From: Verrucomicrobia bacterium UBA3841
GTDB lineage: Bacteria; Verrucomicrobiota; Kiritimatiellia; RFP12; UBA1067
DNA length: 56,058 nt
Direction: 5' to 3'
Assembly (NCBI GenBank): GCA_002392765.1
Contig: DGHT01000026.1
Coordinates: 1-56,058, forward strand
In this document: positions 42,743 through 51,202 of the stretch, piece after piece
Layout of the letters: each line of letters begins with the position of its first letter
Position numbering within the stretch: the first letter of the stretch is position 1
Translations under genes and position numbers: made by a program
Notes under the pieces: generated by a model
The model's database searches: none
What the model was told of the DNA's origin: nothing
Seen by the model: only the letters and a program-made list of their open reading frames with translations

Positions 42743-44179
42743 TCAGTTTTCCTTGTTCGTCTGCTTCACCCAACATTCTATGACAGGGCAATCGACCGCT
42801 GGCTTTTTCACTGGGAGGACAAGTCCGCCCAATGCGCCCTTCTGGTCGCCTGACTGACTATGGTGCGTTGCAGGGGGTTGAATTTTGACCTCCGAGCCGT
42901 CGTGCAGGAACTGCGCGTATTCAATCTTGTCAAGGAACGCGAGCGGGAGAAATCCCATCGGGTAGTCGAAGAGGTGGATGTAGAGCCGCTTTGCCTTCTC
43001 GTTGTAGGTAAGAATCGTGCCATGCGGCGCATCGAAGCCGTCCGGCGCGGGGCCGCATCCGTATATCGAGCGGGAATTCCAGTGCATCCAGCGGGAGAGC
43101 CCGTCAAGCCGCTCGGTTGCGCGCGCGTCAAATTCGCCGCGAGCCGTCGGGCCGACGTCCAGTATCAGGTTGCCGCCGTGCGAGACGGAATGAACGAGCA
43201 GTTCGACGAGCTGCGGAACACTCTTCCATGTCTCTTCGTCGCGGTAATATCCCCAGCTGCCGGAGAAGGTCTGGCACGTTTCCCACGGAACGCGCTTGCC
43301 GCGCACCGTAGGCCACGACTGCACCTTGAACTGTTCGGGGGTGACGAAATCCCAGCCATCGTCCGTGTCCATCAGGTCGAGGCGGCTGTCGATGATCGCG
43401 GTCGGCTGGAGGCGGCGCGTGAGCCGGACGAGTTCAACGGCGTTCCAGTCCTTGTAGGTCTTGCCGAACTTGTCCTTGATAGTGAAGTCGTACCAGATGA
43501 TGTCGATCTTGCCGTAGCCAGTCAGGAGTTCACGAACCTGGGCGAACATGAAATCGCGGAAGCGCGCCATGTCCTTTCCTGCGTTGAGGCGGGCGAAGTT
43601 CTCTTCCGTCCAGTCGCGCTTGTCCTGCGGGCGGCGCGGGTGGCCGATGTCCACCGTGTAGTCGGGGTGGTGCCAGTCCATGAGCGAGAAGTAGAAGCCG
43701 ACCTTGAGCCCCGCATCGCGGCAGGCGTCCACGAACTCGCGGACGATGTCGCGGCCAAAGGGCGTGTTCGTGGACTTGTAGTCGGTGGTCTTCGTGTCCC
43801 AGAGGCAGAAGCCCTCGTGGTGCTTTGTCGTGAGGACGACGTACTTCATGCCAGCGCGCTTCGCCGCGGCGACCCACGCTTTCGCGTCCAAAAGGTCAGG
43901 GTCGAAGCGGGAGAAGTATTTTGAGTCGTATTCCTCGTCAGGGATGTACTCCAGGCTCTTCACCCACTCGTGGCGTGCGGCGACAGAGTACAATCCGAAG
44001 TGGATGAACATGCCGAAGCGGTCGTGCCGCCACCATGCCATGCGCTCCGCCCGCGCCTCGTCCGTCTCGCCGGTGATCCGGCGCGGCAGTTCGGGGTACT
44101 CCTCGCCCCCGTTCGCCGAAAGCAACGGCATTGCAATCGCGGCAAATGCGACAAGCGAAAATACAGTTCTCCTATTCAT
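42743..44179 (-). CDS. Secreted alpha-L-fucosidase, GH29
   Basis: A 478-residue GH29 enzyme with a signal peptide (FSLVAFAAIAMPLLSANG). Conserved blocks are RFGMFIHFGLYSVAARHEW, VLTTKHHEGFCLWDT and the nucleophile strand IDIIWYDF. HGGNLILDVGPTARGEF closes the barrel as in other GH29 proteins. It is more typical of the family than the one at 19286. The ATG at 44179 lies 7 bases after a TATAAT, so the mRNA is likely leaderless; a start at 44188 would lie inside the -10. It should begin transcription of the polysaccharide-degradation locus. Confidence 0.9.
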   Translation of the reverse strand: MNRRTVFSLVAFAAIAMPLLSANGGEEYPELPRRITGETDEARAERMAWWRHDRFGMFIHFGLYSVAARHEWVKSLEYIPDEEYDSKYFSRFDPDLLDAKAWVAAAKRAGMKYVVLTTKHHEGFCLWDTKTTDYKSTNTPFGRDIVREFVDACRDAGLKVGFYFSLMDWHHPDYTVDIGHPRRPQDKRDWTEENFARLNAGKDMARFRDFMFAQVRELLTGYGKIDIIWYDFTIKDKFGKTYKDWNAVELVRLTRRLQPTAIIDSRLDLMDTDDGWDFVTPEQFKVQSWPTVRGKRVPWETCQTFSGSWGYYRDEETWKSVPQLVELLVHSVSHGGNLILDVGPTARGEFDARATERLDGLSRWMHWNSRSIYGCGPAPDGFDAPHGTILTYNEKAKRLYIHLFDYPMGFLPLAFLDKIEYAQFLHDGSEVKIQPPATHHSQSGDQKGALGGLVLPVKKPAVDCPVIECWVKQTNKEN

Positions 44180-44186
44180 GGCACAC

Positions 44187-44215
44187 ATTATACCATTTCC
44201 GCTCAATGCGGTAAA
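44187..44215 (-). promoter_or_regulatory. Promoter of the GH29-led glycan locus
   Basis: Minus-strand TTTACC (44210-44215), 17 bases, TATAAT (44187-44192), with an extended -10 (ATGGTATAAT). The ATG follows 7 bases after the -10. Confidence 0.75.
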
Positions 44216-44282
44216 GGCATAATCCTGTCAATTAATTACAAAATCTTGTCAGCAGATTGTAGGGCAGGAATGCTTGCGGCGA

Positions 44283-44935
44283 TTATGCATTCGCCGACTT
44301 TGCAGGCGCGAGGAACATGACCATGTAGTGCGGCAGGGTTATCTTCTTTCCAACGACGCCTACATTGCCATCGACAAGTTTGATCCCAAACCTTACGGAA
44401 TCCCTGGCAATTACCCTGTCCAGCGACTGTGAACGTCCGTTTCTGGCCTTGACTTCGACAGGGACAACGCCATCATCCGTCTCTATCGCAAACTCGACCT
44501 CTTCCGAATCGTTTCTATAACAGCACAGCGGGAACCCCGACCGCTGCAGTGCCGTTGCCACGAAGTTTTCATACAGGCCGCCCTTGAGGTTTCCCGCGAG
44601 AGTGCCTTGCAGGATCTCCCGCTTGACGAGCATGCCGTAGATGGATGAGAGAAGTCCGACATCTGAAAGATAGATCTTGAACCAATCGTCTCGGACGTAA
44701 GCCGCCAGTCCGGGAAGCGCCTCGTTCGCGCATTCAACCATGGAGACGAGCCAGGCATCCTTCAGCCACTCTACACAACTGAAGTACTTCCGCGACGTTC
44801 CGCCTTTCTCTACCTCGCCATACTTGAACTTTCGGTTCTTCAAAGAATTTAGTGGAAGCGTTGGCAGCGTAGAGTAGGAGACTACGAGCAGTATTGATCT
44901 CGCTGGCGTCCCGCAGAAGGATCAGGGCGTACAAC
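44283..44935 (-). pseudogene. DUF4143 ATPase remnant
   Basis: The C-terminal half of an AAA+/DUF4143 ATPase remains in frame from about 44843 to 44283: SCVEWLKDAWLV, LSDVGLLSSIYG, GGLYENFVATALQRSG and VEVKARNGRSQSL are the conserved DUF4143 blocks. Upstream, the sequence DASEINTARSLLLYAANAS, which belongs just before, is in another frame, so there is a frameshift near 44845. The whole N-terminal AAA module is missing; its place is taken by ISL3-like transposase DNA. The gene cannot make a working protein. Confidence 0.75.
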
Positions 44936-45785
44936 CCGGCATGCATCTTCCTTGGAGCGTTTTCATGGCATAGTGGTGCGCGGCGGGGTGCCCGGCCGGC
45001 CGCGCGCGCCTCCAAAGCGCAAGCGCGGTCTTAGGCCGGGTCGCCGCGCCATTCCGAATGTCGAACACGCCGTCCGCGCACGGCATGAGTTCGCGAACGG
45101 CGTTCTCGAACGGAGCCGACATGTCCATCGCCACGCCGCACACCATGTACTGCTGCATTGGGTTCAACGCCTTTCCTATCAGCGCCTTCGCGCCCTCCTC
45201 GCTTCTGCCGCGGGCGACGTCCAGCACCCTGCGGTTGTCAATGTCCGTCATGAGGCACGCAAACGCCTCGGAGCCTTTCCCGCGCAGAAAACTCTTTTCG
45301 TCCATGCCAACGAACGATATCCCGTCTGCGCCACGCCTCGCAAGTCCGCGCTTCACCGCCGCTGCCATGATCTCGTGCGCCTGAAACCAGCTCAACCTCA
45401 GCAGATGCCGCGCATCTTTGATGCTGCGAGAAGCCTTCAGCACCTCTATCGCGAACGCCTAGAACAGGAGCGTGAAGTGCGAACCTTTCTCCGCCCACGG
45501 AAGTTCTATGACCTTGACCTCGTCGTCCGAACACCTCACGCGCGGGGTCTTCGCGTGTATCAGCGTCTCGAACTGCATCGTGTCGAGATGCCGCCAAACC
45601 CGTTCCGGCTGCTGGTCGTGGAGCGCCGTGAGCCTGCCGCACTTCGGGCATATCGCGGTTCGCTTGGCGTACTCCAGCCAAATGTCGACGCGACGAGCCG
45701 CCACGTCAAGCTTTACGTCGGCAACATTCCACTCCCCGCCCAGCCCGAGAAGTGCCGCATAGTGTCTGTTGAGTATGTTTTCCAT
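44922..45785 (-). pseudogene. ISL3-family transposase, broken
   Basis: Starts at ATG 45785 (MENILNRHYAALLGL). The N-terminal zinc finger is intact (CPKCGRLTALHD), followed by VWRHLDTMQFETLIHA and CSDDEVKVIELPWAEKGSHF. A TAG at 45459 interrupts the frame right after FTLLF, where a glutamate codon is expected; translation would resume in the same frame with AFAIEVLKASRS. The DDE region keeps the first two aspartates (GMDEKSF, AMDMSAPF) but breaks off after GVFD, losing the third acidic residue. It is inactive. The end abuts the DUF4143 remnant. Confidence 0.8.
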
Positions 45786-46018
45786 GCGGATATCATACCG
45801 AATCCTCAAGGCGGTTGTACAGTGCAAAGTTGCGGAGCGGGAATGCAGCGCAGCGGAGGGAAGATTCGGCGATGCCGAACCCGTAGGGTGCACAAGCGTC
45901 TGCGCGAGGACAACAATCGTAAGAGTTTCAACAGGACACCTTCAGGCAGTGCTTTCCACTAAAAACTCCGATGAGCCAAGATTTTGTCGCGAAAATTTCG
46001 TTGCGATATGCAAATTTA

Positions 46019-46027
46019 TGGTATAAT
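46019..46027 (+). promoter_or_regulatory. Extended -10 promoter of the AraC unit
   Basis: TGGTATAAT with TATAAT at 46022-46027. The -35 is weak (TTGCGA at 46001-46006 has a 15-base spacer). An ATG follows 7 bases after the -10. Confidence 0.6.
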
Positions 46028-46034
46028 GTCGCGT

Positions 46035-46154
46035 ATGAAACTCTACAATCCATTTCTGATACGCGGCTGCGAGAACTTCTCCGGCGGACGGACGCAGGCT
46101 GCGCCGTCTATGACCGTTTTTCTTCGCCCTTTGGCTCAAGAGTCTGTAAAATAG
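46035..46154 (+). CDS. 39-residue ORF before the AraC gene
   Basis: ATG 46035 begins 7 bases after a TATAAT and the frame ends with TAG at 46152-46154, three bases before the AraC ATG. The sequence (MKLYNPFLIRGCENFSGG at its start) has no known relatives that I recognise. Its exact placement as a possible leaderless first ORF suggests a leader peptide or a coupling device for the regulator. It may also be chance. Confidence 0.35.
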   Translation: MKLYNPFLIRGCENFSGGRTQAAPSMTVFLRPLAQESVK

Positions 46155-46157
46155 GCC

Positions 46158-47024
46158 ATGCCGGCGATAAGACATCTCGAGAAACTGCGGAGCGACGCCT
46201 ACTTCAAGGACGATGCCCTTGCGTGCATCATCCGCGAAATGCGCGAAGCACCCAGCAACGCCTTCGTCGCCATGCACGATCACGAGTTCTCGGAACTCGT
46301 GATCGTCGCATCCGGGAAGATAAGCCACATCCACGCCGACAAGACCGACAGGCTTTCAAAGGGCGATTTTTTCGTGATACATCCGGGAGAACAGCACGGC
46401 TACGCCGAACCTGCGCCGAACACGGTCGTTTTCAACGTACTGTACCACTGCCGGAAGCCGCCGGCGGCGTTGATGCTCGCAAACTTTCCCCTGACGGGCG
46501 AACTGTTCCCCGAAGGTCTCGCCCCGGTCCGGGCCAAAACACTCGGCCGCGTACCGGCGAAAAACCTCCCCGCCGTCATCCAGCTTATCAACATGATCCG
46601 GCGCGAGGAGCATTCCGAGCAGCCCATGCGCCGCGCAGTGTGCGAATCGCTGTTCGTCTCGCTGCTGATGCAGCTTGTCCGCTCTACGCAAAGCGCGCGG
46701 TCGTCTGCGCAGGTCTGCCCGGTGCAAAAGGAGATCGACTTCATCGCCGGCAACCTGAACCGCAAAATCACGCTTGCCGATCTCTGCGCCGTTTCTGGGA
46801 AATCGGCAAGCACTCTCCACCGCGAATTCAAAAAAGCAGTCGGCAAGAGCCCGGGCGACTGCATCATCGACATGCGCACCGCAAAAGCAAAATCGCTTAA
46901 AGAGACAGGCACCCTCACGCTTGGGGAAATCGCGTCCCGCACCGGCTTCTGCGGTGCAAGCCACCTCTCCAAAACCCTCGCCTCGCGCGGGTATCGCGAC
47001 TGCGCGCCGCCGGAAGAGGTGTGA
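46158..47024 (+). CDS. AraC-family transcriptional regulator
   Basis: A 288-residue regulator with an N-terminal cupin sensor (about 30-110; FVAMHDHEFSELVIVASGK and GDFFVIHPGEQHGY carry the histidines) and a C-terminal double helix-turn-helix (about 190-285; DLCAVSGKSASTLHREFKKAVGKSP and IASRTGFCGASHLSK). Such proteins usually sense sugars and switch on catabolic genes. It is the only plus-strand gene here and may control the glycan locus that starts at 44179, about 2 kb away; that is inference. No ribosome site precedes it, so coupling to the 39-codon frame is possible. Confidence 0.88.
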   Translation: MPAIRHLEKLRSDAYFKDDALACIIREMREAPSNAFVAMHDHEFSELVIVASGKISHIHADKTDRLSKGDFFVIHPGEQHGYAEPAPNTVVFNVLYHCRKPPAALMLANFPLTGELFPEGLAPVRAKTLGRVPAKNLPAVIQLINMIRREEHSEQPMRRAVCESLFVSLLMQLVRSTQSARSSAQVCPVQKEIDFIAGNLNRKITLADLCAVSGKSASTLHREFKKAVGKSPGDCIIDMRTAKAKSLKETGTLTLGEIASRTGFCGASHLSKTLASRGYRDCAPPEEV

Positions 47025-47040
47025 AATAATTGATTGAAAG

Positions 47041-47439
47041 TCAGGCGAAAGCCGCCGCAAGGCGCGGCGGCGGCGGACATGGGCGGAACGTCTTGAGATC
47101 GACGAACGCGTGGCGCGTGAAGCCGGACGCGAGAACCCTGTCCTCTCCCTTCCGCCGCACTTCGCAGGCGATTTCCGCCCGCACACCCTTGAGGGAGCGC
47201 ACCCAGGCCGTTATCTCCAAAAGGTCGTCGTATCGTGCGCTGTCGCGGTAGTCGCACTCGGCGTGTATGACGGGAAGGCCGATCCCCTCCGCCTCGCATT
47301 CCTTGTACGTGTAGCCGCACTCGCGCATCAGTTCGTTGCGCGCGCGCTCGAAGAGGGCGAGATAGTTGGCGTAGTACACCACGCCCATCATGTCCGTGTC
47401 CGCGTACGGCACGCGGTATTCGACGACCGTCTTCTTCAT
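47041..47439 (-). CDS. YbgC-type acyl-CoA thioesterase
   Basis: A 132-residue hotdog-fold thioesterase with the YbgC signature YADTDMMGVVYYANYL, including the catalytic aspartate, then FERARNELMRECG. The C-terminus is proline-rich (RPCPPPPRL). It cleaves short or branched acyl-CoA or acyl-ACP; in some bacteria YbgC is linked to the Tol-Pal system, but no tol gene is here. The ATG at 47439 shares a base with the stop of the large upstream gene (TGATG). The extended upstream frame is discarded. Confidence 0.88.
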   Translation of the reverse strand: MKKTVVEYRVPYADTDMMGVVYYANYLALFERARNELMRECGYTYKECEAEGIGLPVIHAECDYRDSARYDDLLEITAWVRSLKGVRAEIACEVRRKGEDRVLASGFTRHAFVDLKTFRPCPPPPRLAAAFA

Positions 47440-50400
47440 CAATCCTCTTCCCCGCCCTCGCCGCGGCGCACGGATATCGTGCGGTATTCGCGTGAAAGAC
47501 CCATTCTGGTCCATTCTTTCAGAAGCGGCATGAAAACAGCCCCGGTCATCCGGGAGCGGCGGTCCGCGTCAATCCGCTTGAGCGTGACAGCGAGTCTTCC
47601 GTCCGGACGAGTCTCGGTCTCGACGCGGAAATCGTGCCAGACGCCGGTCTTGCCCTCCGGATCGGAAATAGAATACGGAGAGGGGACGTGTTCGATCGCG
47701 CCGTACCCTTTCGGGAAAACTACGGTTACGGAGATGGAAGACTCGGATTCGGACGGGATTCCTATCGGAGTGTGCCTTTTCTGTCCGGTGATGCTGAAGT
47801 ACCTGTAGGCGACTTCCGGTATGTTCACCAGGACGATGCCGTCCTTGACGGTGGCGTAGCCCGGTATGTACGCGCTGTACGAAAGCGTCGCGGGATACCC
47901 TTCCGTGTCAGTCGCGAGTTCGCGCGTGGCCGTGGCATTCTGCGACAGTTCGCCGAGGATTTTCTGGAAGTGGCGCGAGCGGTCTTCGGGAAGCATTTCG
48001 GCGTATTTCTTGCGGAACGCGTCGACGTACGCTCCGTATCGCTTCTGCAGGCAGTCGACGTCGGCGGACCCGTTCTCTCTGATGTCGATCTCGTACGAAA
48101 TGTCGATGCGGGAAGGCTCCGCGGCCTCTATCACGCCGGTTTCGCCCGTCGCGGGATCGAGGAAGTGCGCGCCGTTCCAGACGGTCGCGCCGGTGTACGC
48201 CCATTCGGACTCGGTGCCGACCCAAACGGTCTTGCCGCCGCGGCTCCACGGCCACTTCCCTTTGGGAACGACGCGGCAGAGAGCGGTGGAGAAAACACTT
48301 CCGTCTGAAAGCGCGTTGATGTAGAGGTCCGCAAGCGCCGGATCGCTCTTCGCGTCGTCGGCCGCGAACACGACCGAGGCGTCCACGCCGAACCCTTTGA
48401 GAAGCGCGACCATCGTCCTGATGTAGTCGAGGCGCGTGGCGTAGCGTTCGCGAAGAACGGCGGACGGGGCGGTCAGCTGGTATTCGAGCGGCAGCTCGTC
48501 AAGCGAGGGACCGGCGATGCGCACGTTCCGGCTCATCCACCTGCGGACGGCGTCGATCTTGCCGATGTCGTCAGCCCCCTTTTCGATTTCTATGTCGGCG
48601 CAGTTCGCGGCGGGAACATCCGCGGCCGCCCTGAGACGCTCCGCCCTGTCCGCGATCGTGCCGAGAATGAAGATTTTGCTGTCGCGCCACAGGATGTCGG
48701 GCGCCTGCAGCGGCTCGTCTGGGACGAGCTTCGCGCGGTCGACGGTCCGGCTCCATTCGAGCCCGCCGGGGCCGGAGAATGTGTATTCGAGACGTTCGGC
48801 GGGTTCGCGGCTGTCGAAATACCAAACCGACTTGTAAGGCAGCGGGGCGTTCGTGACCGTCGTGGCGACCGTATAGGAAAGAACGCTTCCAATCTCGACG
48901 GAGGGAAGGTTTACGACAAGCTGCTTGGAGGCGGGGTAGCGCGGCGCCCCGGAAGCCCACGTCGCGTCGAACGTGTTTATTTCGGCCGGGCTGACCGAAT
49001 AGACGCGCCCGTCCAGGTTGGAAACGGTGGCGGACACAAGTTCGATGCTCCGCCAGACGGGATTGTAATAGTACTTGAGTTCGGCGGAACGCTTCTTGCC
49101 GTCGTAGGTGAGCACCTGCTTGACGACATGGTTCGTGACCGTCCATTCGTACGGCCCGGCGACATGCACGTCCACGCTGTGCCGGAGCGTTTTGACATCC
49201 GCCCCCGACGCCGGATCCCTGACGAGCACGGGACGGTCGCGCTCCTCCGTCTCGACGCGCTTGATGCTTTCGCGCAGCTCGTCGTATTCCGAAGGCGAAA
49301 ACTCGACAGATTCGACGGACAGGGAACGGACTGCGGAGAGTCTCCCGTCCGCAAAGGAGAACTTGCGCACGAACGAGTAGCCGCCGGATATTTCGACATC
49401 CTCCGGCAGGCGCTCCGGCCGGATGCTCCTGTCGTCGAATTCAATCTCCAGCGTTTCGGAGGACATGGCCGTCGAAGAAACCTTGAGCGGGTACTTGCGC
49501 CGGTCAAGGGACGTGGAGCCTTCGAGTATCCAGTTGGCGGATCCGAAATAGCGCGACAGAAACGGCACGGAAAGGAACTGGCGCGTCTCGCCGTCTAGGA
49601 TCGCCTCTGGCGTTCTATACGAGAATTTGACTGACATTGGCGCGTCGGTCAGGCTGAGATCCTGCGGTTCGACGCTGAAAGACAGAAGCTCCGCGCCCGG
49701 CGCCGCGGCGGAAACGATGCGCTCGAACAGTTTGCGCCGTTCGTCGTCCCTCTGTCTGATGAGCGTACTTCTGTAGACATTGTCGTTCATGCCGGAAAAC
49801 GCGATTTCCACGTTCACGGAAAGAATTCCGTCCTTGTCGACGCGGCCCTTGCCGGAAATCGCGACCTGGTTGCAGCGGGCGGGCGTCACCGGCGAGACGA
49901 GGAGCGTCTCGCCGTCGGGTCTCGCCACGAGGTACGACCTGTCGTCGAGGTAGGAAGGAAGCAGATCGCGGCTCGACTCGTCCGTCGGATCCATCAAGAT
50001 GTACCCCTCCTTGTTCGCCCCTTCCGCGCCGGGGTCGTAGACGGCCACGATGGCGTGGTTGAAGTACGGCAGAGGCACTTCTTCGTCCATCTTCGCGCCC
50101 GCGTCTATCAGGACGGGAAACGCGTCGAAGCCGGCAATGCGCAGCATCGCGGCCAGCAGCGCGGCCTTGTCGCGGCATACGCCGTAGCGGTTGTCGAAGG
50201 TGATGCAGATGTCGTGAGGGGCGTATCCCGGGCTCTTGTCCTCCATTGTCAGTCCCATGTAGCGGATTTCCTGCGCGACCCACTTGTAGACGGCGCGGAT
50301 GCGTTCGATGTCGCCGGATCCGGACGGAACCGAGGCGAGTATCTCTTCAACCTTGTTCGTTATCGCCGGAGAAGTCTTTTCGAGATGGTTCGCGCAGAGA

Positions 50401-51164
50401 TTCCAGTACCATTTCGATATTTCGCGCCAGTCGGAGGCGGTCGACACCCTGAGCGCCTGCACCTGCGTATGCATCGCGGGCATGTTCGGTTCGGCGAACA
50501 CCTGCGGCGTGTTCGTGACGACCCATTCGTGCACCACCGAGCCGTCGGGACGCGGATGCGCGCCGTACGTCCAGTTGCCGAGGGAGTGTTTCACCGCCAT
50601 GGTTTTCAAGGGGAGCTCCTTGGGCGAAACGAAGCGGACGATCTGCTTTTCGATAGGGCTGGTCCACTCCATGATAGACACGCCCGCGTAGAGATTCTCG
50701 ACGCGCGGGGAGTTGATTTCGCGGCGCGTGCGGTAGTACATCGTATCGCCGGGCTTCAGTCCGGGGATGCGCACCGTCACCTGTCTGTGCATCGGGTCGT
50801 AGATATTGTCCTTCGCGGACGAGTTGTCCGTCGCGTCGCTCGTCGTCTTGGATATGTCGACCCGGCGCTCGGTCCCGTCCGGACGCGTCACCGTCACCTC
50901 GCACACTTCGGCTCTGCCCAGCCGCATGTTGTACGGGATGACGATCTCGCTTTCCTCGCGGCATCCTTTTTCGGTCAGCAGCTTCACCCAGTTGCGGTCG
51001 TCGACCGTATACGTCCCGTCGGGGGCGTAGACAGTCTCCGTCACGCCCTCCACGAGAACGGCGTCCGCGTCCGGATACTTATCGCACATGGGGTCGGGCG
51101 CCTCCTGCGCCAGAGCCGCCGCCGAAAACAACAATACCGCAGGGAAAAACAATCTTGACGCCAT
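47439..51164 (-). CDS. Double DUF3857-transglutaminase exported protein
   Basis: A 1241-residue exported protein with a signal peptide (LFFPAVLLFSAAALA). It contains two similar modules, each a DUF3857-type beta domain followed by a transglutaminase-like fold. In the first, the Cys-His-Asp triad is complete: YGVCRDKAALLAAML, YFNHAIVAVY and LMDPTDES. In the second, the cysteine position in YATRLDYIRTMVALL is arginine, so it should be inactive although WNGAHFLDPATGE is kept. Each module is followed by a beta region. The start at 51164 has AAGGAG 10 bases before it; the longer frame covers fabD in shadow. Function may be cell-wall or surface protein handling. Confidence 0.85.
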   Translation of the reverse strand: MASRLFFPAVLLFSAAALAQEAPDPMCDKYPDADAVLVEGVTETVYAPDGTYTVDDRNWVKLLTEKGCREESEIVIPYNMRLGRAEVCEVTVTRPDGTERRVDISKTTSDATDNSSAKDNIYDPMHRQVTVRIPGLKPGDTMYYRTRREINSPRVENLYAGVSIMEWTSPIEKQIVRFVSPKELPLKTMAVKHSLGNWTYGAHPRPDGSVVHEWVVTNTPQVFAEPNMPAMHTQVQALRVSTASDWREISKWYWNLCANHLEKTSPAITNKVEEILASVPSGSGDIERIRAVYKWVAQEIRYMGLTMEDKSPGYAPHDICITFDNRYGVCRDKAALLAAMLRIAGFDAFPVLIDAGAKMDEEVPLPYFNHAIVAVYDPGAEGANKEGYILMDPTDESSRDLLPSYLDDRSYLVARPDGETLLVSPVTPARCNQVAISGKGRVDKDGILSVNVEIAFSGMNDNVYRSTLIRQRDDERRKLFERIVSAAAPGAELLSFSVEPQDLSLTDAPMSVKFSYRTPEAILDGETRQFLSVPFLSRYFGSANWILEGSTSLDRRKYPLKVSSTAMSSETLEIEFDDRSIRPERLPEDVEISGGYSFVRKFSFADGRLSAVRSLSVESVEFSPSEYDELRESIKRVETEERDRPVLVRDPASGADVKTLRHSVDVHVAGPYEWTVTNHVVKQVLTYDGKKRSAELKYYYNPVWRSIELVSATVSNLDGRVYSVSPAEINTFDATWASGAPRYPASKQLVVNLPSVEIGSVLSYTVATTVTNAPLPYKSVWYFDSREPAERLEYTFSGPGGLEWSRTVDRAKLVPDEPLQAPDILWRDSKIFILGTIADRAERLRAAADVPAANCADIEIEKGADDIGKIDAVRRWMSRNVRIAGPSLDELPLEYQLTAPSAVLRERYATRLDYIRTMVALLKGFGVDASVVFAADDAKSDPALADLYINALSDGSVFSTALCRVVPKGKWPWSRGGKTVWVGTESEWAYTGATVWNGAHFLDPATGETGVIEAAEPSRIDISYEIDIRENGSADVDCLQKRYGAYVDAFRKKYAEMLPEDRSRHFQKILGELSQNATATRELATDTEGYPATLSYSAYIPGYATVKDGIVLVNIPEVAYRYFSITGQKRHTPIGIPSESESSISVTVVFPKGYGAIEHVPSPYSISDPEGKTGVWHDFRVETETRPDGRLAVTLKRIDADRRSRMTGAVFMPLLKEWTRMGLSREYRTISVRRGEGGEED

Positions 51165-51202
51165 GTCGTACTTGCTCCTTGAATGGACTTTTCGGGAAAA
51201 AA

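Larger units (their letters stand above)
45786..46157. other. Regulatory gap between ISL3 remnant and AraC gene
   Basis: Contains the left end of the insertion sequence remnant, an extended -10 promoter at 46019-46027 and a 39-codon frame. No other feature was recognised. Confidence 0.5.

Noticed and set aside
44952..45962. 336-codon plus-strand frame
   Set aside because: Antisense to the ISL3 transposase remnant, whose motifs are clear.
45971..46900. 309-codon plus-strand frame overlapping the AraC gene
   Set aside because: Different frame from the AraC protein, arginine-rich, no domain; it is a shadow.
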